In this document: positions 34,887-44,204 of the stretch, piece after piece
How positions within the stretch are numbered: position 1 is the stretch's first letter
Layout: every line of letters starts with the position of its first letter
Source of the DNA: Streptomyces sp. NBC_01471
Lineage (GTDB): Bacteria; Actinomycetota; Actinomycetes; Streptomycetales; Streptomycetaceae
DNA: 64,000 nucleotides
Reading direction: 5' to 3'
Assembly (NCBI RefSeq): GCF_041438865.1
Contig: NZ_CP109451.1
Coordinates: 62,001-126,000 of the forward strand
Translations under genes and position numbers: made by a program
The notes under the pieces: generated by a model
The model's input: only the letters and a program-made list of their open reading frames with translations
Database searches by the model: none
Told to the model about the DNA's origin: nothing

Positions 34887-35446
34887 CGGGGCCTGAGTCC
34901 GTCGACGACGACGTCCAGCATTCGGTTCAGCTGGGGGCGCTGCTCGGGTGCGCCGGCCACGGAGAGCAAACCGGCGAGGATGCCGCCTACCTCGACCGGG
35001 TCGATGTCGCTGCGCAGTTCTCCTGCTGTGGCGCCGGCTTCGAGCACCATCGCCAGGACCTGCTGGACCTCGTCGCAGACCGGTCCGGTGCCGAAGCGGC
35101 CGGAAGCGCTCATGGCGACCAGGGCCTCGCAGATGCCGCGTCGTTCACCGGCCCAGTCGGCGAATCGGAGCATCCACGCGTGGAGGGCCTGCGCGGGTGG
35201 CTCGGTGGCCAGCAGGGTGCGCGCATCTTCGCGCAAGGGCCGGATCTGGTCCCGGTAGACCTCTTCGACCAGATCCTCTCGGGTGGGGAAGTGCCGGTAC
35301 AGGGTGGCGTTCCCCACTCCCGCGCGCTTGGCGATCGCATCCAGCGAGATCGCGCGTCCGGACGCGAAGGCTTCGGCGGCCGTGGCGATCAGCTGCTCGC
35401 GGTTGCGCTGCGCGTCGGCGCGCAGGGTGCTGCGTGGAGGTGTCAT
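34883..35446 (-). CDS. TetR-family regulator
   Basis: A 187-residue repressor: RADAQRNREQLIATAAEAFA, ISLDAIAKRAGVGNATLYRH, FPTREDLVEEVYRDQIRPLR (HTH), then a ligand-binding domain ending LNRMLDVVVDGLRPR. ATG 35446 starts the canonical protein; the frame extends far upstream as a shadow. The TAG stop lies in the CTAG target duplication of the IS. Two identical palindromes CGGGGA-NN-TCCCCG lie between it and a truncated SDR, followed by AKR and SDR genes. Confidence 0.93.
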   Translation of the reverse strand: MTPPRSTLRADAQRNREQLIATAAEAFASGRAISLDAIAKRAGVGNATLYRHFPTREDLVEEVYRDQIRPLREDARTLLATEPPAQALHAWMLRFADWAGERRGICEALVAMSASGRFGTGPVCDEVQQVLAMVLEAGATAGELRSDIDPVEVGGILAGLLSVAGAPEQRPQLNRMLDVVVDGLRPR

Positions 35447-35489
35447 GACCTTCGCGATCGTGAGTGTCGGATGAGGCTCGGAAACGATT

Positions 35490-35503
35490 CGGGGATGTCC
35501 CCG
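35490..35503. promoter_or_regulatory. TetR operator copy 1
   Basis: CGGGGA-TG-TCCCCG, perfect 6-bp arms, 44 bp upstream of the TetR-type start. Confidence 0.75.
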
Positions 35504-35525
35504 GTTCAGTGTACGGTGAGACAAC

Positions 35526-35539
35526 CGGGGAGTTCCCCG
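35526..35539. promoter_or_regulatory. TetR operator copy 2
   Basis: CGGGGA-GT-TCCCCG, the same palindrome 36 bp further, 46 bp upstream of the SDR start. Confidence 0.75.
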
Positions 35540-35584
35540 ATTACCGGTGGTCCCACCCGTCCCTTCAGCGACGAAAGGTTCGCC

Positions 35585-35836
35585 ATGCCTACAGCTCTCA
35601 TCACCGGGGGAACGACCGGGATCGGCAGAGCGACGGCCGAGCTGCCGCACGCCCGCGGCTGCCAGGTCGCGGTCACGGGACAGAATCCCGAGTCCCTCGC
35701 GCGGGCGCAGTCCGAACTCCCCGGCGCCGTGCTTGTCGTCCGATCCGACGGGCGCGTGCTCTCCGACACCGACGCCGCCGGCCACATCACCGGCCAGGAC
35801 ATCACCGTGGCCGGTGGCTACGGGCTCGGCGCCTGA
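35585..35836 (+). pseudogene. SDR with internal deletion
   Basis: MPTALITGGTTGIGRATAEL and AVTGQNPESLARAQSELPGA are a normal SDR N-terminus. After VLVVRSDG the frame jumps to DTDAAGHITGQDITVAGGYG, the usual C-terminal end. About 160 central residues including the catalytic Ser-Tyr-Lys are missing, but the frame is intact (83 residues). It stands directly behind the TetR operators as the first gene of the target operon. Confidence 0.85.
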
Positions 35837-35905
35837 AACCCGGGCGAGTCGACCACCAATCCGCACCTTTCGAACGCCACGAACCGCACCTCACAGGAGA
35901 ACACG

Positions 35906-36976
35906 ATGGCACTCACTCTCGACACCTATCGGCTGCTGGGCCGTTCCGGACTCCGGGTCTCACCGCTGGCGCTGGGCACGGCGACCTTCGGCACCGAGTG
36001 GGGCTGGGGCGCCGAGCGCGACGAGGCGCGCAAGCTCTTCGACCGCTACACCGAGCTCGGCGGCAACTTCTTCGACACCGCCAGCACCTACACCAACGGC
36101 AGCTCCGAGCGACTGCTCGGCGAATTCGCCCGCACCAACCGCGACAAGATGGTGCTGGCGACGAAGTACTCGACGCTGCGTCAGCCCGGTGACCCGAATT
36201 CCGGGGGTACCCACCGCAAGAGCATGCTGGCGTCGGTGGAAGCCAGTCTGCGGCAGCTGAACACCGACTACATCGATCTGCTCTACGTGAACGCATGGGA
36301 CTTCAGGACGCCGGTGGAGGAGATCCTGCGGGGCCTGGACGACCTGGTGAAGCAGGGCAGGGTGCTGTACGTGGCGATCGCCAGCGCCCCGGCCTGGCAG
36401 GTGTCGCGCATGCAGGCGATCGCCGACCTGCGCGGCTGGTCGCCACTGGTCGCACTGGAGACCGAGTACAGCCTGATCGAGCGCACCGCAGAGCGTGACC
36501 TGATCCCGATGGCACGCGAGATGGGACTCGGCGTGGTCCCCTTCTCCCCGTTGGGCGGCGGGTTGCTCACCGGCAAGTACAGCCGGGAGGACCAGAACCC
36601 GACGGGCTCCGTTGTCGGCGAAACCGCCAGCAACCGCAAGAGCCTCAACGCCGCCCTGGGATGGGTCACCGACCGCAACCTCGCCATTGCCGATGCGGTG
36701 AAGGAGGTGGCCTCGGAGCTGGGCCGCACACCCGCCCAGGTCGCACTGGCCTGGACCCTGAATGCCCCGGGCGTGACGGCACCCATCATCGGCGCCCGCA
36801 CCCTCGCGCAGCTGGAGGACAACCTGGGTGCCCTGCAGGTCGACCTCACTCCTTCCCAGCTGGCCCGCCTCGACGAGGTCAGCGCCATCGACCTCGGCAA
36901 TCCGCACGACCTGCTCGCCAGCGATCACATCCGCACGGTCACCACAGGCGACATGAAGATCGAAAATCGCCGTTGA
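35906..36976 (+). CDS. aldo/keto reductase with His-to-Asn change in the catalytic tetrad
   Basis: A 356-residue AKR barrel: YRLLGRSGLRVSPLALGTAT, FFDTASTYTNGSSERLLGEF (catalytic Asp and Tyr), MVLATKYS (Lys), DYIDLLYVNAWD where the usual His is Asn, VALETEYSLIERTAERDLIP, and the NADPH loop IIGARTLAQLEDNLGAL. It reduces carbonyls with NADPH in relatives. Asn in place of His may alter pH dependence or substrate; the codon AAC is one base from CAC. It follows the deleted SDR by 69 bp and precedes another SDR by 69 bp, likely one TetR-controlled operon. Start ATG 35906 follows CAGGAG. Confidence 0.92.
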   Translation: MALTLDTYRLLGRSGLRVSPLALGTATFGTEWGWGAERDEARKLFDRYTELGGNFFDTASTYTNGSSERLLGEFARTNRDKMVLATKYSTLRQPGDPNSGGTHRKSMLASVEASLRQLNTDYIDLLYVNAWDFRTPVEEILRGLDDLVKQGRVLYVAIASAPAWQVSRMQAIADLRGWSPLVALETEYSLIERTAERDLIPMAREMGLGVVPFSPLGGGLLTGKYSREDQNPTGSVVGETASNRKSLNAALGWVTDRNLAIADAVKEVASELGRTPAQVALAWTLNAPGVTAPIIGARTLAQLEDNLGALQVDLTPSQLARLDEVSAIDLGNPHDLLASDHIRTVTTGDMKIENRR

Positions 36977-37045
36977 TTCACTTCATGAACCACGGCATCC
37001 AGACATATCACCACGTTTTTGATGAGGGAACGGAGCAACCTCGGC

Positions 37046-37792
37046 ATGGGTAAGTACAGCGACAAGAATGTGGTGATCACGGGTGGCAGCAGCGGCATGG
37101 GGCTCGCGCTGGCGGAGCTGCTGGTGCAAGGCGGAGCCCGCGTGGTGATCACCGGCCGTTCTCAGGCCAAGCTCAACGCGGCACGCGAGCGGCTCGGCGA
37201 GAATGCCGTGGCCGTCCAGGCGGATGTGGCCTCACTGTCCGACCTGGATATACTCGCCGGCCGTGTAAAGAGCGAGCTCGGCTCGATCGAGGCTTTGTTC
37301 GTCAACGCCGGCATCTCACCCCTCACGCCCCTCGAGTCGACGACCGAGGACGTGTACGACGAGCTGTTCGCGATCAACGTCAAGGGCGCCTTCTTCACGG
37401 TGCAGAAGCTCGCTCCGCTGCTGAGCGCGAACGCCGGCATCGTCCTCACCACCTCGATCGCGAACGTCATCGGCATGGTGGACACCAGCGTCTATGCGGC
37501 CGGCAAGGCGGCGCTGCGCTCAATGGCCCGCACCTTCTCCCGCGAGCTGCTTCCGCGGGGAATCCGTGTCAATGCGATCAGCCCGGGTCCCATCGACTCG
37601 GGGATTCTGGAAACGATGAACTTGTCCAAAGAGGCCGCCAGCCAGTTCAGGGCGGAGCGGACCGCGAGCAACCCCATGAAGCGCTACGGCACCGTCGAAG
37701 AGTTCGCCAAGGCGGCCGCATTCCTCGCCTTCGATGCCACGTACACCACCGGCATCGAGCTGGCCGTGGACGGCGGCGAAACCCAGCTCTGA
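37046..37792 (+). CDS. SDR-family oxidoreductase
   Basis: A 248-residue classical SDR: KNVVITGGSSGMGLALAELL, VVITGRSQAKLNAARERLGE, LFVNAGISPLTPLESTTEDV, IVLTTSIANV, catalytic YAAGK, INAISPGPIDSG and TYTTGIELAVDGG. ATG 37046 is preferred (GGAG upstream); ATG 37019 would add nine residues. Last gene of the apparent TetR operon. Confidence 0.9.
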   Translation: MGKYSDKNVVITGGSSGMGLALAELLVQGGARVVITGRSQAKLNAARERLGENAVAVQADVASLSDLDILAGRVKSELGSIEALFVNAGISPLTPLESTTEDVYDELFAINVKGAFFTVQKLAPLLSANAGIVLTTSIANVIGMVDTSVYAAGKAALRSMARTFSRELLPRGIRVNAISPGPIDSGILETMNLSKEAASQFRAERTASNPMKRYGTVEEFAKAAAFLAFDATYTTGIELAVDGGETQL

Positions 37793-37876
37793 GCTCGTCT
37801 GCCCTCCCGCCACGGGCATAAGGCCCGCTGCCACGGCGGTTTCAGGGGGCGCTGCAATACGTGGTCGTGTCGATCA

Positions 37877-37978
37877 GGCCGCGAACAGTTTAGGCAGGCG
37901 CTCGGCTGGGGTTTCCCAGCCGAGCGTTTTGCGTGGGCGGCCATCGAGTTCGGCGGCGACGGCGTCAAGCTGCTCACA
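37877..37978 (-). pseudogene. IS30-family transposase C-terminal scrap
   Basis: QLDAVAAELDGRPRKTLGWE, then TPAERLPKLFAA is the C-terminus of IS30 transposases (L-N-x-R-P-R-K-T-L-G-W-x-T-P). Only 34 residues remain. Confidence 0.75.
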
Positions 37979-38198
37979 CCGGGAGGTTGTCGCGGCCCAT
38001 GAAGACACGCCGACTGAACCTTCCCCCGCGAAGTGGACACCTTTTTGTGTCGTTATGCGGCGAGGGTGCTGGTGACCAGATGCTGTTCGTAGGCGATCGG
38101 AGCCCCAGCTCCTCACCCCAGGGCCGCCGGTCTGCCCCCGGGAGCGTGCGGCCTGGGCACGGCGTCCCGGGCGGTCAGGTCCAGGTCGAGGCGTCTGT

Positions 38199-38414
38199 TC
38201 ATGTCGCCACGTACTCCACCGCGGCGGTCGGCACCTCCTGGGCCGACTCGGGGAGCCGGGCCTCCACCTCGAAAAACTTCAGCAGCAGCGCGAACCCGAG
38301 CCGAGTCGCCCCGGACTTGTTCCGCACCCGCTTCATGTCGTCTTCCAGCAGCGTCCAGACCTCGATCAGGTCCTCCGGCTCCCAGTCCTGCCGCACCCGT
38401 ACTCCTCGCCCCAC
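38199..38414 (-). pseudogene. Tn3-family transposase N-terminal scrap
   Basis: WEPEDLIEVWTLLEDDMKRV, then KSGATRLGFALLLKFFEVEA and PTAAVEYVA match the DUF4158 start of Tn3 transposases. The remaining ~900 residues are absent. Confidence 0.7.
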
Positions 38415-38469
38415 CCCGACGCGCCACGGCGCAGAGACTGCGCATGTCGTACGTGGCGCGGGCCCGGGT

Positions 38470-39318
38470 TCAGACCACCCGGGCGCAGCTGAGGGGGATG
38501 ATGCCGCCCCGCAGCAGTTCCAGGCGCTGTTGGGCGATGCTGCCGGGGCGGGCGGTGAAGACGATCAGCCGCTGTCCGTGGTCGGGGCTCAGCACCACCT
38601 CGCAGTCCAGTTCGATCTCACCGACCAGCGGATGGACGATCGTCTTGGTGTCGTTGCGTCGGACCGCGACGTCATGCGCCGCCCACAGCTCCGCGAATTC
38701 CGGCGAGGCTGCCAGTAGCCTCCGCACCAGCGCCCGTGCGCGGGTGTCGTGCGGTCCGGCGGCGACCACCGAGCGCAGCTGCGCTGCGTGCATCCGTCCC
38801 AGACGGTCATGATCGTCCGCAGTGAACCGCATGCGGAAGTCCGGCATGGTGAACCAGCGCCAGAACATGTTGCGTTCGATGCCGGGTGCGCTGCTGTTGT
38901 CGCCGATCAGCGCCATCGACATGGCATTCTGCGCGAGCAGGTCCCCGATGTCGGACATCACGTGCGCCGGGGTGTCGTGCAACCGGTCGAGGATCAGCAG
39001 CAGCCCCGGCCTCACGTGGCCGCTGCCGCTGGAGGCACGCGGCGGGGCCTGCCCGGCGAGGTGGTAGAGGTGGTCGCGCTCGTCGCCGGTCAGCCGCAGC
39101 GCCCGGGCCAGCGCGCCCAGGAGTTGCGCGGACGGGTGCGGGCCGCGCGACTGTTCCAGCCGGGTGTAGTAGTCCGCGGACATCCCGGCCAGTTGTGCGA
39201 CTTCCTCGCGTCGCAGTCCGGGGGTGCGCCGCCGGGCCTGGTCCGGCAGGCCCACGTCGGCCGGTGCGAGGCGGGTCCGCGAGCGGCGGAGGAAGTCGGC
39301 GAGCTGGGCGCGGTCCAT
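38470..39318 (-). CDS. XRE regulator with MmyB-like ligand domain
   Basis: A 282-residue protein: DRAQLADFLRRSRTRLAPAD, GLRREEVAQLAGMSADYYTR, LEQSRGPHPSAQLLGALARA form the HTH. The C-terminal MmyB-like part (LDRLHDTPAHVMSDIGDLLA, NMFWRWFTMPDFRMRF, LHPLVGEIELDCEVV-type end) is a putative small-molecule sensor. ATG 39318 is the usual start. Divergent from the epimerase-like gene 39446. The same architecture recurs at 60446/61431. Confidence 0.92.
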   Translation of the reverse strand: MDRAQLADFLRRSRTRLAPADVGLPDQARRRTPGLRREEVAQLAGMSADYYTRLEQSRGPHPSAQLLGALARALRLTGDERDHLYHLAGQAPPRASSGSGHVRPGLLLILDRLHDTPAHVMSDIGDLLAQNAMSMALIGDNSSAPGIERNMFWRWFTMPDFRMRFTADDHDRLGRMHAAQLRSVVAAGPHDTRARALVRRLLAASPEFAELWAAHDVAVRRNDTKTIVHPLVGEIELDCEVVLSPDHGQRLIVFTARPGSIAQQRLELLRGGIIPLSCARVV

Positions 39319-39445
39319 GTCCCAAGCATCCATCTCCTGCGGCGACTCATCCAGGGATTCCCGATCCCAGGATCACCGGGTCTCTCCCGTCGCTGCGGAC
39401 CGGTGCCACAGTGGAGTCAGATCCGGCGAGTGAGGGAGCACGACG

Positions 39446-40309
39446 ATGAACACCGTTCTGGTGACCGGGGCCACCGGCCAGGTGGGAAAGCGTTTCGTCC
39501 CGCGGCTGCTGCAGTGGACCGCCAACGGGGAGACGGTGCGGGTACTGGTGCGGGACGCGCCGCGCGGAGAGCAGTTCGCCGCGCTCGGCGCCGACGTCGT
39601 CGTCGGCGACCTGCGCGAGGAGGCCGACCGGGCCAGGGCGCTCGACGGCGCGAGCGCGGTCGTCAATGTCGCCGCCGCCTTCCGTGACGTGCCGGACGCG
39701 GAGGCATGGGCAGTGAACCGCGACGCCGCCGTCGCCCTGGCCCGCCAGGCACTGGCCGCGGGTGTCAGTCGCTTCGTGCAGACCAGCACCAATCTGGTCT
39801 ACGGAGCGGGCCGCGGCCGTCCCGCCCAGGAGGTGGACGAACCGTGTCCCGGTGAGGACCGCGGTGTCTACCCGGCCTCCAAGGCCCAGGCCGACGCCGC
39901 ACTCGAAGTACTGCGAACGACCCAAGGCCTGCCGTTGGTGACGGTCCGGCTGGCTTTCGTCTACGGCGAGGGCGACCCCCACCTGGCCCAGGCCCTGCGC
40001 TTCGCTGCCGGTTGGGCCGCTCACCAGCGGATGCCGATGGTGCACCACGCAGACGTGGCCCAGGCTCTCTGGCGGGCGCTGCGCGTGCCCGGTGTCGAAG
40101 GCCGGATCTTCCATGCCGCCGACGACGCCCCGGTCACCGCCTTCGACCTGTACCGGCTGGCCGGAGTCCCGCTGCCCGACGGCGCCGCTGACCGACAGGA
40201 TCCCGACCCGTGGCGCGGTGTCAGCGACAACCTCCCGCTGCGCGATGACCTGGGCTGGCGCCCGGTCTACCCGTCGGTCTGGACCGCCCGCGACGCCGGG
40301 GCGCTGTAG
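39446..40309 (+). CDS. NAD-dependent epimerase/reductase
   Basis: A 287-residue extended SDR: NTVLVTGATGQVGKRFVPRL, GADVVVGDLREEADRARALD, STNLVYGAGRGRPAQEVDEP, catalytic YPASK, VRLAFVYGEGDPHLAQALRF, VHHADVAQALWRAL. Substrate unknown; nucleotide sugars or small carbonyls. Start ATG 39446 after GAGGGAGCACGACG. Divergent from the XRE regulator. Confidence 0.9.
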   Translation: MNTVLVTGATGQVGKRFVPRLLQWTANGETVRVLVRDAPRGEQFAALGADVVVGDLREEADRARALDGASAVVNVAAAFRDVPDAEAWAVNRDAAVALARQALAAGVSRFVQTSTNLVYGAGRGRPAQEVDEPCPGEDRGVYPASKAQADAALEVLRTTQGLPLVTVRLAFVYGEGDPHLAQALRFAAGWAAHQRMPMVHHADVAQALWRALRVPGVEGRIFHAADDAPVTAFDLYRLAGVPLPDGAADRQDPDPWRGVSDNLPLRDDLGWRPVYPSVWTARDAGAL

Positions 40310-40628
40310 CCGATGGGCAGCCGTTGAGTGCCTGATCCCTCTTTCCCGTTCCGACCGCAGTGACGGCCGGCACCCGGGCGCCGTGAGGCGCAAGCCGCTG
40401 ACCTGTGGAGTTGGCCCGCTTACGGAGAAGGCTGTCGTGGCGCCGGCCACCCACGTCTGCTGTCCCTGTGCGGTGGGCAAGGCAAGGGGTGGCATCAGAA
40501 ATTCTGTGACACCGCGTGGTATTGGAACGGCCCGGCCGGCCGGGGCGACAGGCTCTCCGACGTCTGACGCCGCTGGATTCGCCCGTTCTACCCGATGGCC
40601 GTGCTGTCGACGCGCGCGTGACCGGGGG
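40310..40628. other. intergenic, nothing recognised
   Basis: Between the convergent epimerase and monooxygenase genes I see no gene or clear terminator. Confidence 0.35.
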
Positions 40629-42170
40629 CTACCGGAGTCGGTCCGAGGGGTGGGCGGGCACACCGTCGCGCTCGGCATCAGCCTGGGCCGGCAGCGGCAG
40701 CCACCAGGTGTAGACGTCCGGGTCGAAGGCGTGCAGGCGCTTGACGAGCCTGGCGGTCGACCAGGGCCAGCAGAAGGTGTTGACGCCCGGGAGGCCGAAG
40801 TAGTAACCGGTGCCGCCACCGGCGTTGTAGACGGTGTTGCGCAGCGCCTCGTGCAGAGCCCGCTGGTGGGCTGCTTCGGCCTCAGGCTTGACGTCCAGAG
40901 CAGATGCCCCACTGGCGCGCAGCTGGTTGAGGGCAGCGGTGATGTAGCGGAGTTGGGCTTCGAGGACGGTGGGGACGGCCGTGGTTCCGGTGAGCAGATT
41001 CGGGCCGATGAGCAGGAAGAGGTTGGGATATCCGCTGACGCTGGTACCCAGGTAGGAACGGCGGTCGTCGGTCCAGCTCTGGGCCAATGTGCCCTCGGTG
41101 CCGTGCAGACGGGGAGCCAGCGGGATGTCGCCGATGTGGAATCCGGTCGCGAGGACGATGATGTCGGCGCGGGTGCGGGTGCCGTCGGCGCCGATGACGT
41201 CGGAGCCCTCCACGGCGGTCACGCGGGTGGGATGCAGCCGTACGTTGGGCCGGGTGAGGGCGGTGTAGTAGGTGCCGGAGGTGATCAGGCGGCGGCCGCC
41301 GAAGCGGTAGTCAGGAGTAAGGGCCCGGCGTAGAGCGCGGTCCCGTACCGAGGCACGCAGATGGAGGCGGGCCAGGGCCTCCAAGGGCCGCAGCAGGCGG
41401 GGGTGGCGCAGGGGGAATCCGATGGCCTCCTGGGTCCAGTGGTGCAGGCCGCGTAGTGCGCGGCGCACTGCCGGGTGGTGTTCGAAGTACCGGTGGAGCC
41501 CCGGAGGGAGGGGGTAGTCGGGCTTCGGAAGGACCCACTGCGGTGTGCTTTGGAAGACGTCGACATGAGCCGCCTTCGGCTGGATCTCGGGCAGGAACTG
41601 GACCGTGGACGCACCGGTGCCCACCACTGCCACGCGCCGTCCGGTCAGGTCGACTTCGTGGTTCCAGCGGGCGGAGTGGAAGGCGGTGCCGGTGAAGGTG
41701 TCGAGGCCGGGGATGTCGGGCCGGCGGGGCTGGTGCCAGGGGCCGGTGGCCAGGATCACGGCGCGGGCGGTGTACGTGCCCGATGTGGTCTGCAGGTTCC
41801 AGCGGTGCGCTTCCGGCTCCCAGCGGATGCTCAGCACCTCGGTGTTGTAGCGGATCGCCTTGTGCGCGCCGTGCGTTGCCGCGGTGGTGTCGAGGTAGTC
41901 GAGGATCTCGGACCGGTCGGCGAAGCCCCGGCTCCACGTGTGGGGTGCGAAGGAGTATTCGTACAGCACCGCCGGTACGTCGCAGCCGCATCCGGGGTAG
42001 GTGTTGTCGCGCCAAGTCCCGCCGAGCCGACCTGACTTCTCCAACACGACGACGTCGTTGAAGCCGGCCCGGCGCAGCGCGATCACGGCGGCCACGCCGG
42101 AGAGGCCGGCTCCGATGACGACGACTTCCGCTTCACGATGGTGTTCGATGCTGTCGTCGGCCACCAGCAC
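40629..42170 (-). CDS. FAD-dependent monooxygenase, Baeyer-Villiger/FMO type
   Basis: A 513-residue flavoprotein: VVVIGAGLSGVAAVIALRRA binds FAD, LGGTWRDNTYPGCGCDVPAV is the flavin loop, the fingerprint FTGTAFHSARWN fits F-x-G-x3-H-x3-W, and VAVVGTGASTVQFLPEIQPK binds NADPH; IIVLATGFHIGDIP follows. These enzymes insert oxygen into ketones or heteroatoms. GTG 42170 is preferred (AGGGGGC upstream, usual N-terminal length); ATGs at 42296 and 42359 give longer, unconvincing extensions. Head-to-head with a truncated Rieske gene. Confidence 0.9.
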   Translation of the reverse strand: MLVADDSIEHHREAEVVVIGAGLSGVAAVIALRRAGFNDVVVLEKSGRLGGTWRDNTYPGCGCDVPAVLYEYSFAPHTWSRGFADRSEILDYLDTTAATHGAHKAIRYNTEVLSIRWEPEAHRWNLQTTSGTYTARAVILATGPWHQPRRPDIPGLDTFTGTAFHSARWNHEVDLTGRRVAVVGTGASTVQFLPEIQPKAAHVDVFQSTPQWVLPKPDYPLPPGLHRYFEHHPAVRRALRGLHHWTQEAIGFPLRHPRLLRPLEALARLHLRASVRDRALRRALTPDYRFGGRRLITSGTYYTALTRPNVRLHPTRVTAVEGSDVIGADGTRTRADIIVLATGFHIGDIPLAPRLHGTEGTLAQSWTDDRRSYLGTSVSGYPNLFLLIGPNLLTGTTAVPTVLEAQLRYITAALNQLRASGASALDVKPEAEAAHQRALHEALRNTVYNAGGGTGYYFGLPGVNTFCWPWSTARLVKRLHAFDPDVYTWWLPLPAQADAERDGVPAHPSDRLR

Positions 42171-42357
42171 GCGCCCCCTGTCTGCGTCGTGAGCATCCCG
42201 GCGCTGCTGCCAGGCCACCCCCGACCGTTTGCTCAGAGCGACGATCCTAGGGTTGCCCGCGATCACTCGCATTGAGATGACCGGCAGATACCTCATCAGG
42301 GTGATCTTGCTGGGTACATCGGAATGCGGTGCGTTCTCCTGTGTTTGGATACCGACC

Positions 42358-42930
42358 ATGCCGATGAGGGGCGACCTTCCCCGACCTCGTGCTCCCCACG
42401 CCGACGCCGACCAGCCCGAGCGGCATCTGCCCTACCCCAGTGGCTGGTTCTGCCTGGCGCGCTCACGAGAACTGCCCCCTGGCAAGGTCGTGACCCGCCG
42501 TTTCATGGACGAGGACATCGTCCTCTACCGCACCCGCTATGGCCGGCCCCGCGCTGTACATCCCTACTGCCCTCACCTCGGCGCCCACTTCGGCGCCGGC
42601 GGCACCGTCGAGGGCCAGAATGTCGTATGCCCCTTCCATCACTTCGTCTTCGGCCCCGATGGCACCTGTGTCGCCACGCCCGACGGCCCGCCCCCACGCG
42701 CCCGCCTGCAACACCACAACCCCGCCACTGGGCCCGACAGTTCTACCCGGAACCGTGAGGGAACGTGGCGGTCGACCGACAGGAGCACGGCCACGTCGAA
42801 CCTGGGGCGGAGGCAGAGGGCCGCGCGACCTCGACCTCAACAGCCCGCGCCCTGGAACGGCTCACGAGCAGCCAGGCCGCCCACATCCACGTGGCACCGG
42901 TGCGAGGCCGGTCGCCCGTCCGGGTGGTAA
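42358..42930 (+). pseudogene. truncated Rieske oxygenase
   Basis: LPYPSGWFCLARSRELPPGK, then YCPHLGAHFGAGGTVEGQNV and VCPFHHFVFGPDGTCVATP form a Rieske [2Fe-2S] domain (C-x-H...C-x2-H) of the KshA-like oxygenase type. After about residue 115 the translation loses character, and the frame ends at 42930 without the mononuclear-iron catalytic domain. ATG 42358 starts the domain properly. Confidence 0.75.
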
Positions 42931-43008
42931 CGAGCGCGTCCGGTACCGCCGTGTTCAGCGTGTGGCTACGTTGCTGGCAACCGGAACCGACTCTCGTGAA
43001 GGACACCG

Positions 43009-43836
43009 ATGACCATTCCCGCCCTGGACCACGCGACGACCCGCTACTGTCTGCCGCACGCCTACTGGATGGGCCGGGCGGCCGGGCTGGCCTCCCTGGA
43101 CCAGGACGGCATCGAGACCCAAGCCCATGCCTGGGGATTCAGCCGGGTGCGGTACTTCGAGTCGAGCCACAAGATGCCGTTCCCGATCGAGGACACCCAG
43201 GCCTACGTCATGGCCAGCGACCAGATGATCGTCACGGGCTTCCGCGGAACCGAGGTCGCCAAGATCCGCGACTGGCTCACCGACGTCGACACCCCGCCCG
43301 TTCCCGGACCGGGGAACAAAGGCTTCGTGCACTACGGCTTCCACCAAGCCCTGGAGTCCGTCTACCCCCACGTCCGCGACACGGTCCTGGAGTTCCGCGA
43401 CCGGGGGCAGAGCATCTGGTTCACCGGTCACAGCCTCGGTGCGGCATTGGCGATGCTGGCCGGCGCCCGCCTGTACTTCGAAGCACCGCGGCTCCTCGCC
43501 GACGGCGTGTACACCTACGGCCAGCCCCGCACCTGCGAACGTCTCCTCGCCCACGCGCACAACCAGGCATTCGCCGACCGCTGCTACCGCTTCGTCAACA
43601 ACAACGACATCGTCCCCCACCTCCCGCCCGAACCCGCCTACACCCACGTCAACGCCCTGCGCTACATCGACGCAGACGGAAAACTCCACCAGAGCATGCC
43701 GCTCCTCGCATCACTCCAGGACCGGGCAGAAGGATTCGCCGCCGACCTGTTCGCCACCGAAACCGACGCCATCAAGGACCACCACCTCCCCAACTACATC
43801 GCCGCGCTCGAAAAGAACCTCACCCCGACCGGCTGA
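43009..43836 (+). CDS. class 3 lipase
   Basis: A 275-residue alpha/beta hydrolase: VTGFRGTEVAKIRDWLTDVD with the oxyanion R-G-T-E, GFHQALESVYPHVRDTV, nucleophile IWFTGHSLGAALAMLAGARL, Asp in NNNDIVPHLPPEPAYTHVNA, His in DHHLPNYIAAL. This is the Rhizomucor-type lipase/phospholipase pattern. No signal peptide, so an intracellular role is likely. ATG 43009 follows GAAGGACACCG. Confidence 0.93.
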   Translation: MTIPALDHATTRYCLPHAYWMGRAAGLASLDQDGIETQAHAWGFSRVRYFESSHKMPFPIEDTQAYVMASDQMIVTGFRGTEVAKIRDWLTDVDTPPVPGPGNKGFVHYGFHQALESVYPHVRDTVLEFRDRGQSIWFTGHSLGAALAMLAGARLYFEAPRLLADGVYTYGQPRTCERLLAHAHNQAFADRCYRFVNNNDIVPHLPPEPAYTHVNALRYIDADGKLHQSMPLLASLQDRAEGFAADLFATETDAIKDHHLPNYIAALEKNLTPTG

Positions 43837-43999
43837 GTACCGGCGCTCGGCTTCGCGACCCCGCCCGGGGGCGTCCCACCGCGCGGTACAGAGCCACATG
43901 ACACGGCGTCACGGTCACTGCGCTCGACCCCGCCCACACCCAACAGACCTGCCACCGGTACGGGCACGTCGACCGCAAGAGCCGGAGCCGGCCCACGGG

Positions 44000-44146
44000 A
44001 GTCCCTGAAGCGGCCACTGCTGATTCTCGATGTCGACGGGCCGCTCCACCACGTCAACCCGCGGGTCGGTTCGAGCGGAGCGCGACTTCCACAGGCTCGC
44101 CGAGTTCTCCCGGGCACTGGACGCCCCGAAAGCCGCCGGCTGAGCA
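44000..44146 (+). pseudogene. HAD-like N-terminal scrap
   Basis: LKRPLLILDVDGPLHHVNPR resembles motif I (D-V-D-G-P-L) of a streptomycete HAD family. The sequence degenerates at once and another frame ends RDFHRLAEFSRALDAPKAAG at 44144. Confidence 0.3.
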
Positions 44147-44204
44147 CATCACACCTATCCCGTCCAACCCCGTCCACGTCCGCATGGCCTGTACGGGACA
44201 AGCC

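Noticed and set aside
34883..35866. 327-codon TetR protein with long N-terminus
   Set aside because: The first 140 codons cross both operators and the divergent SDR; the HTH start at 35446 is canonical.
42765..43901. 378-codon plus frame over the lipase
   Set aside because: Shadow of the lipase gene, which has a complete catalytic triad in its own frame.
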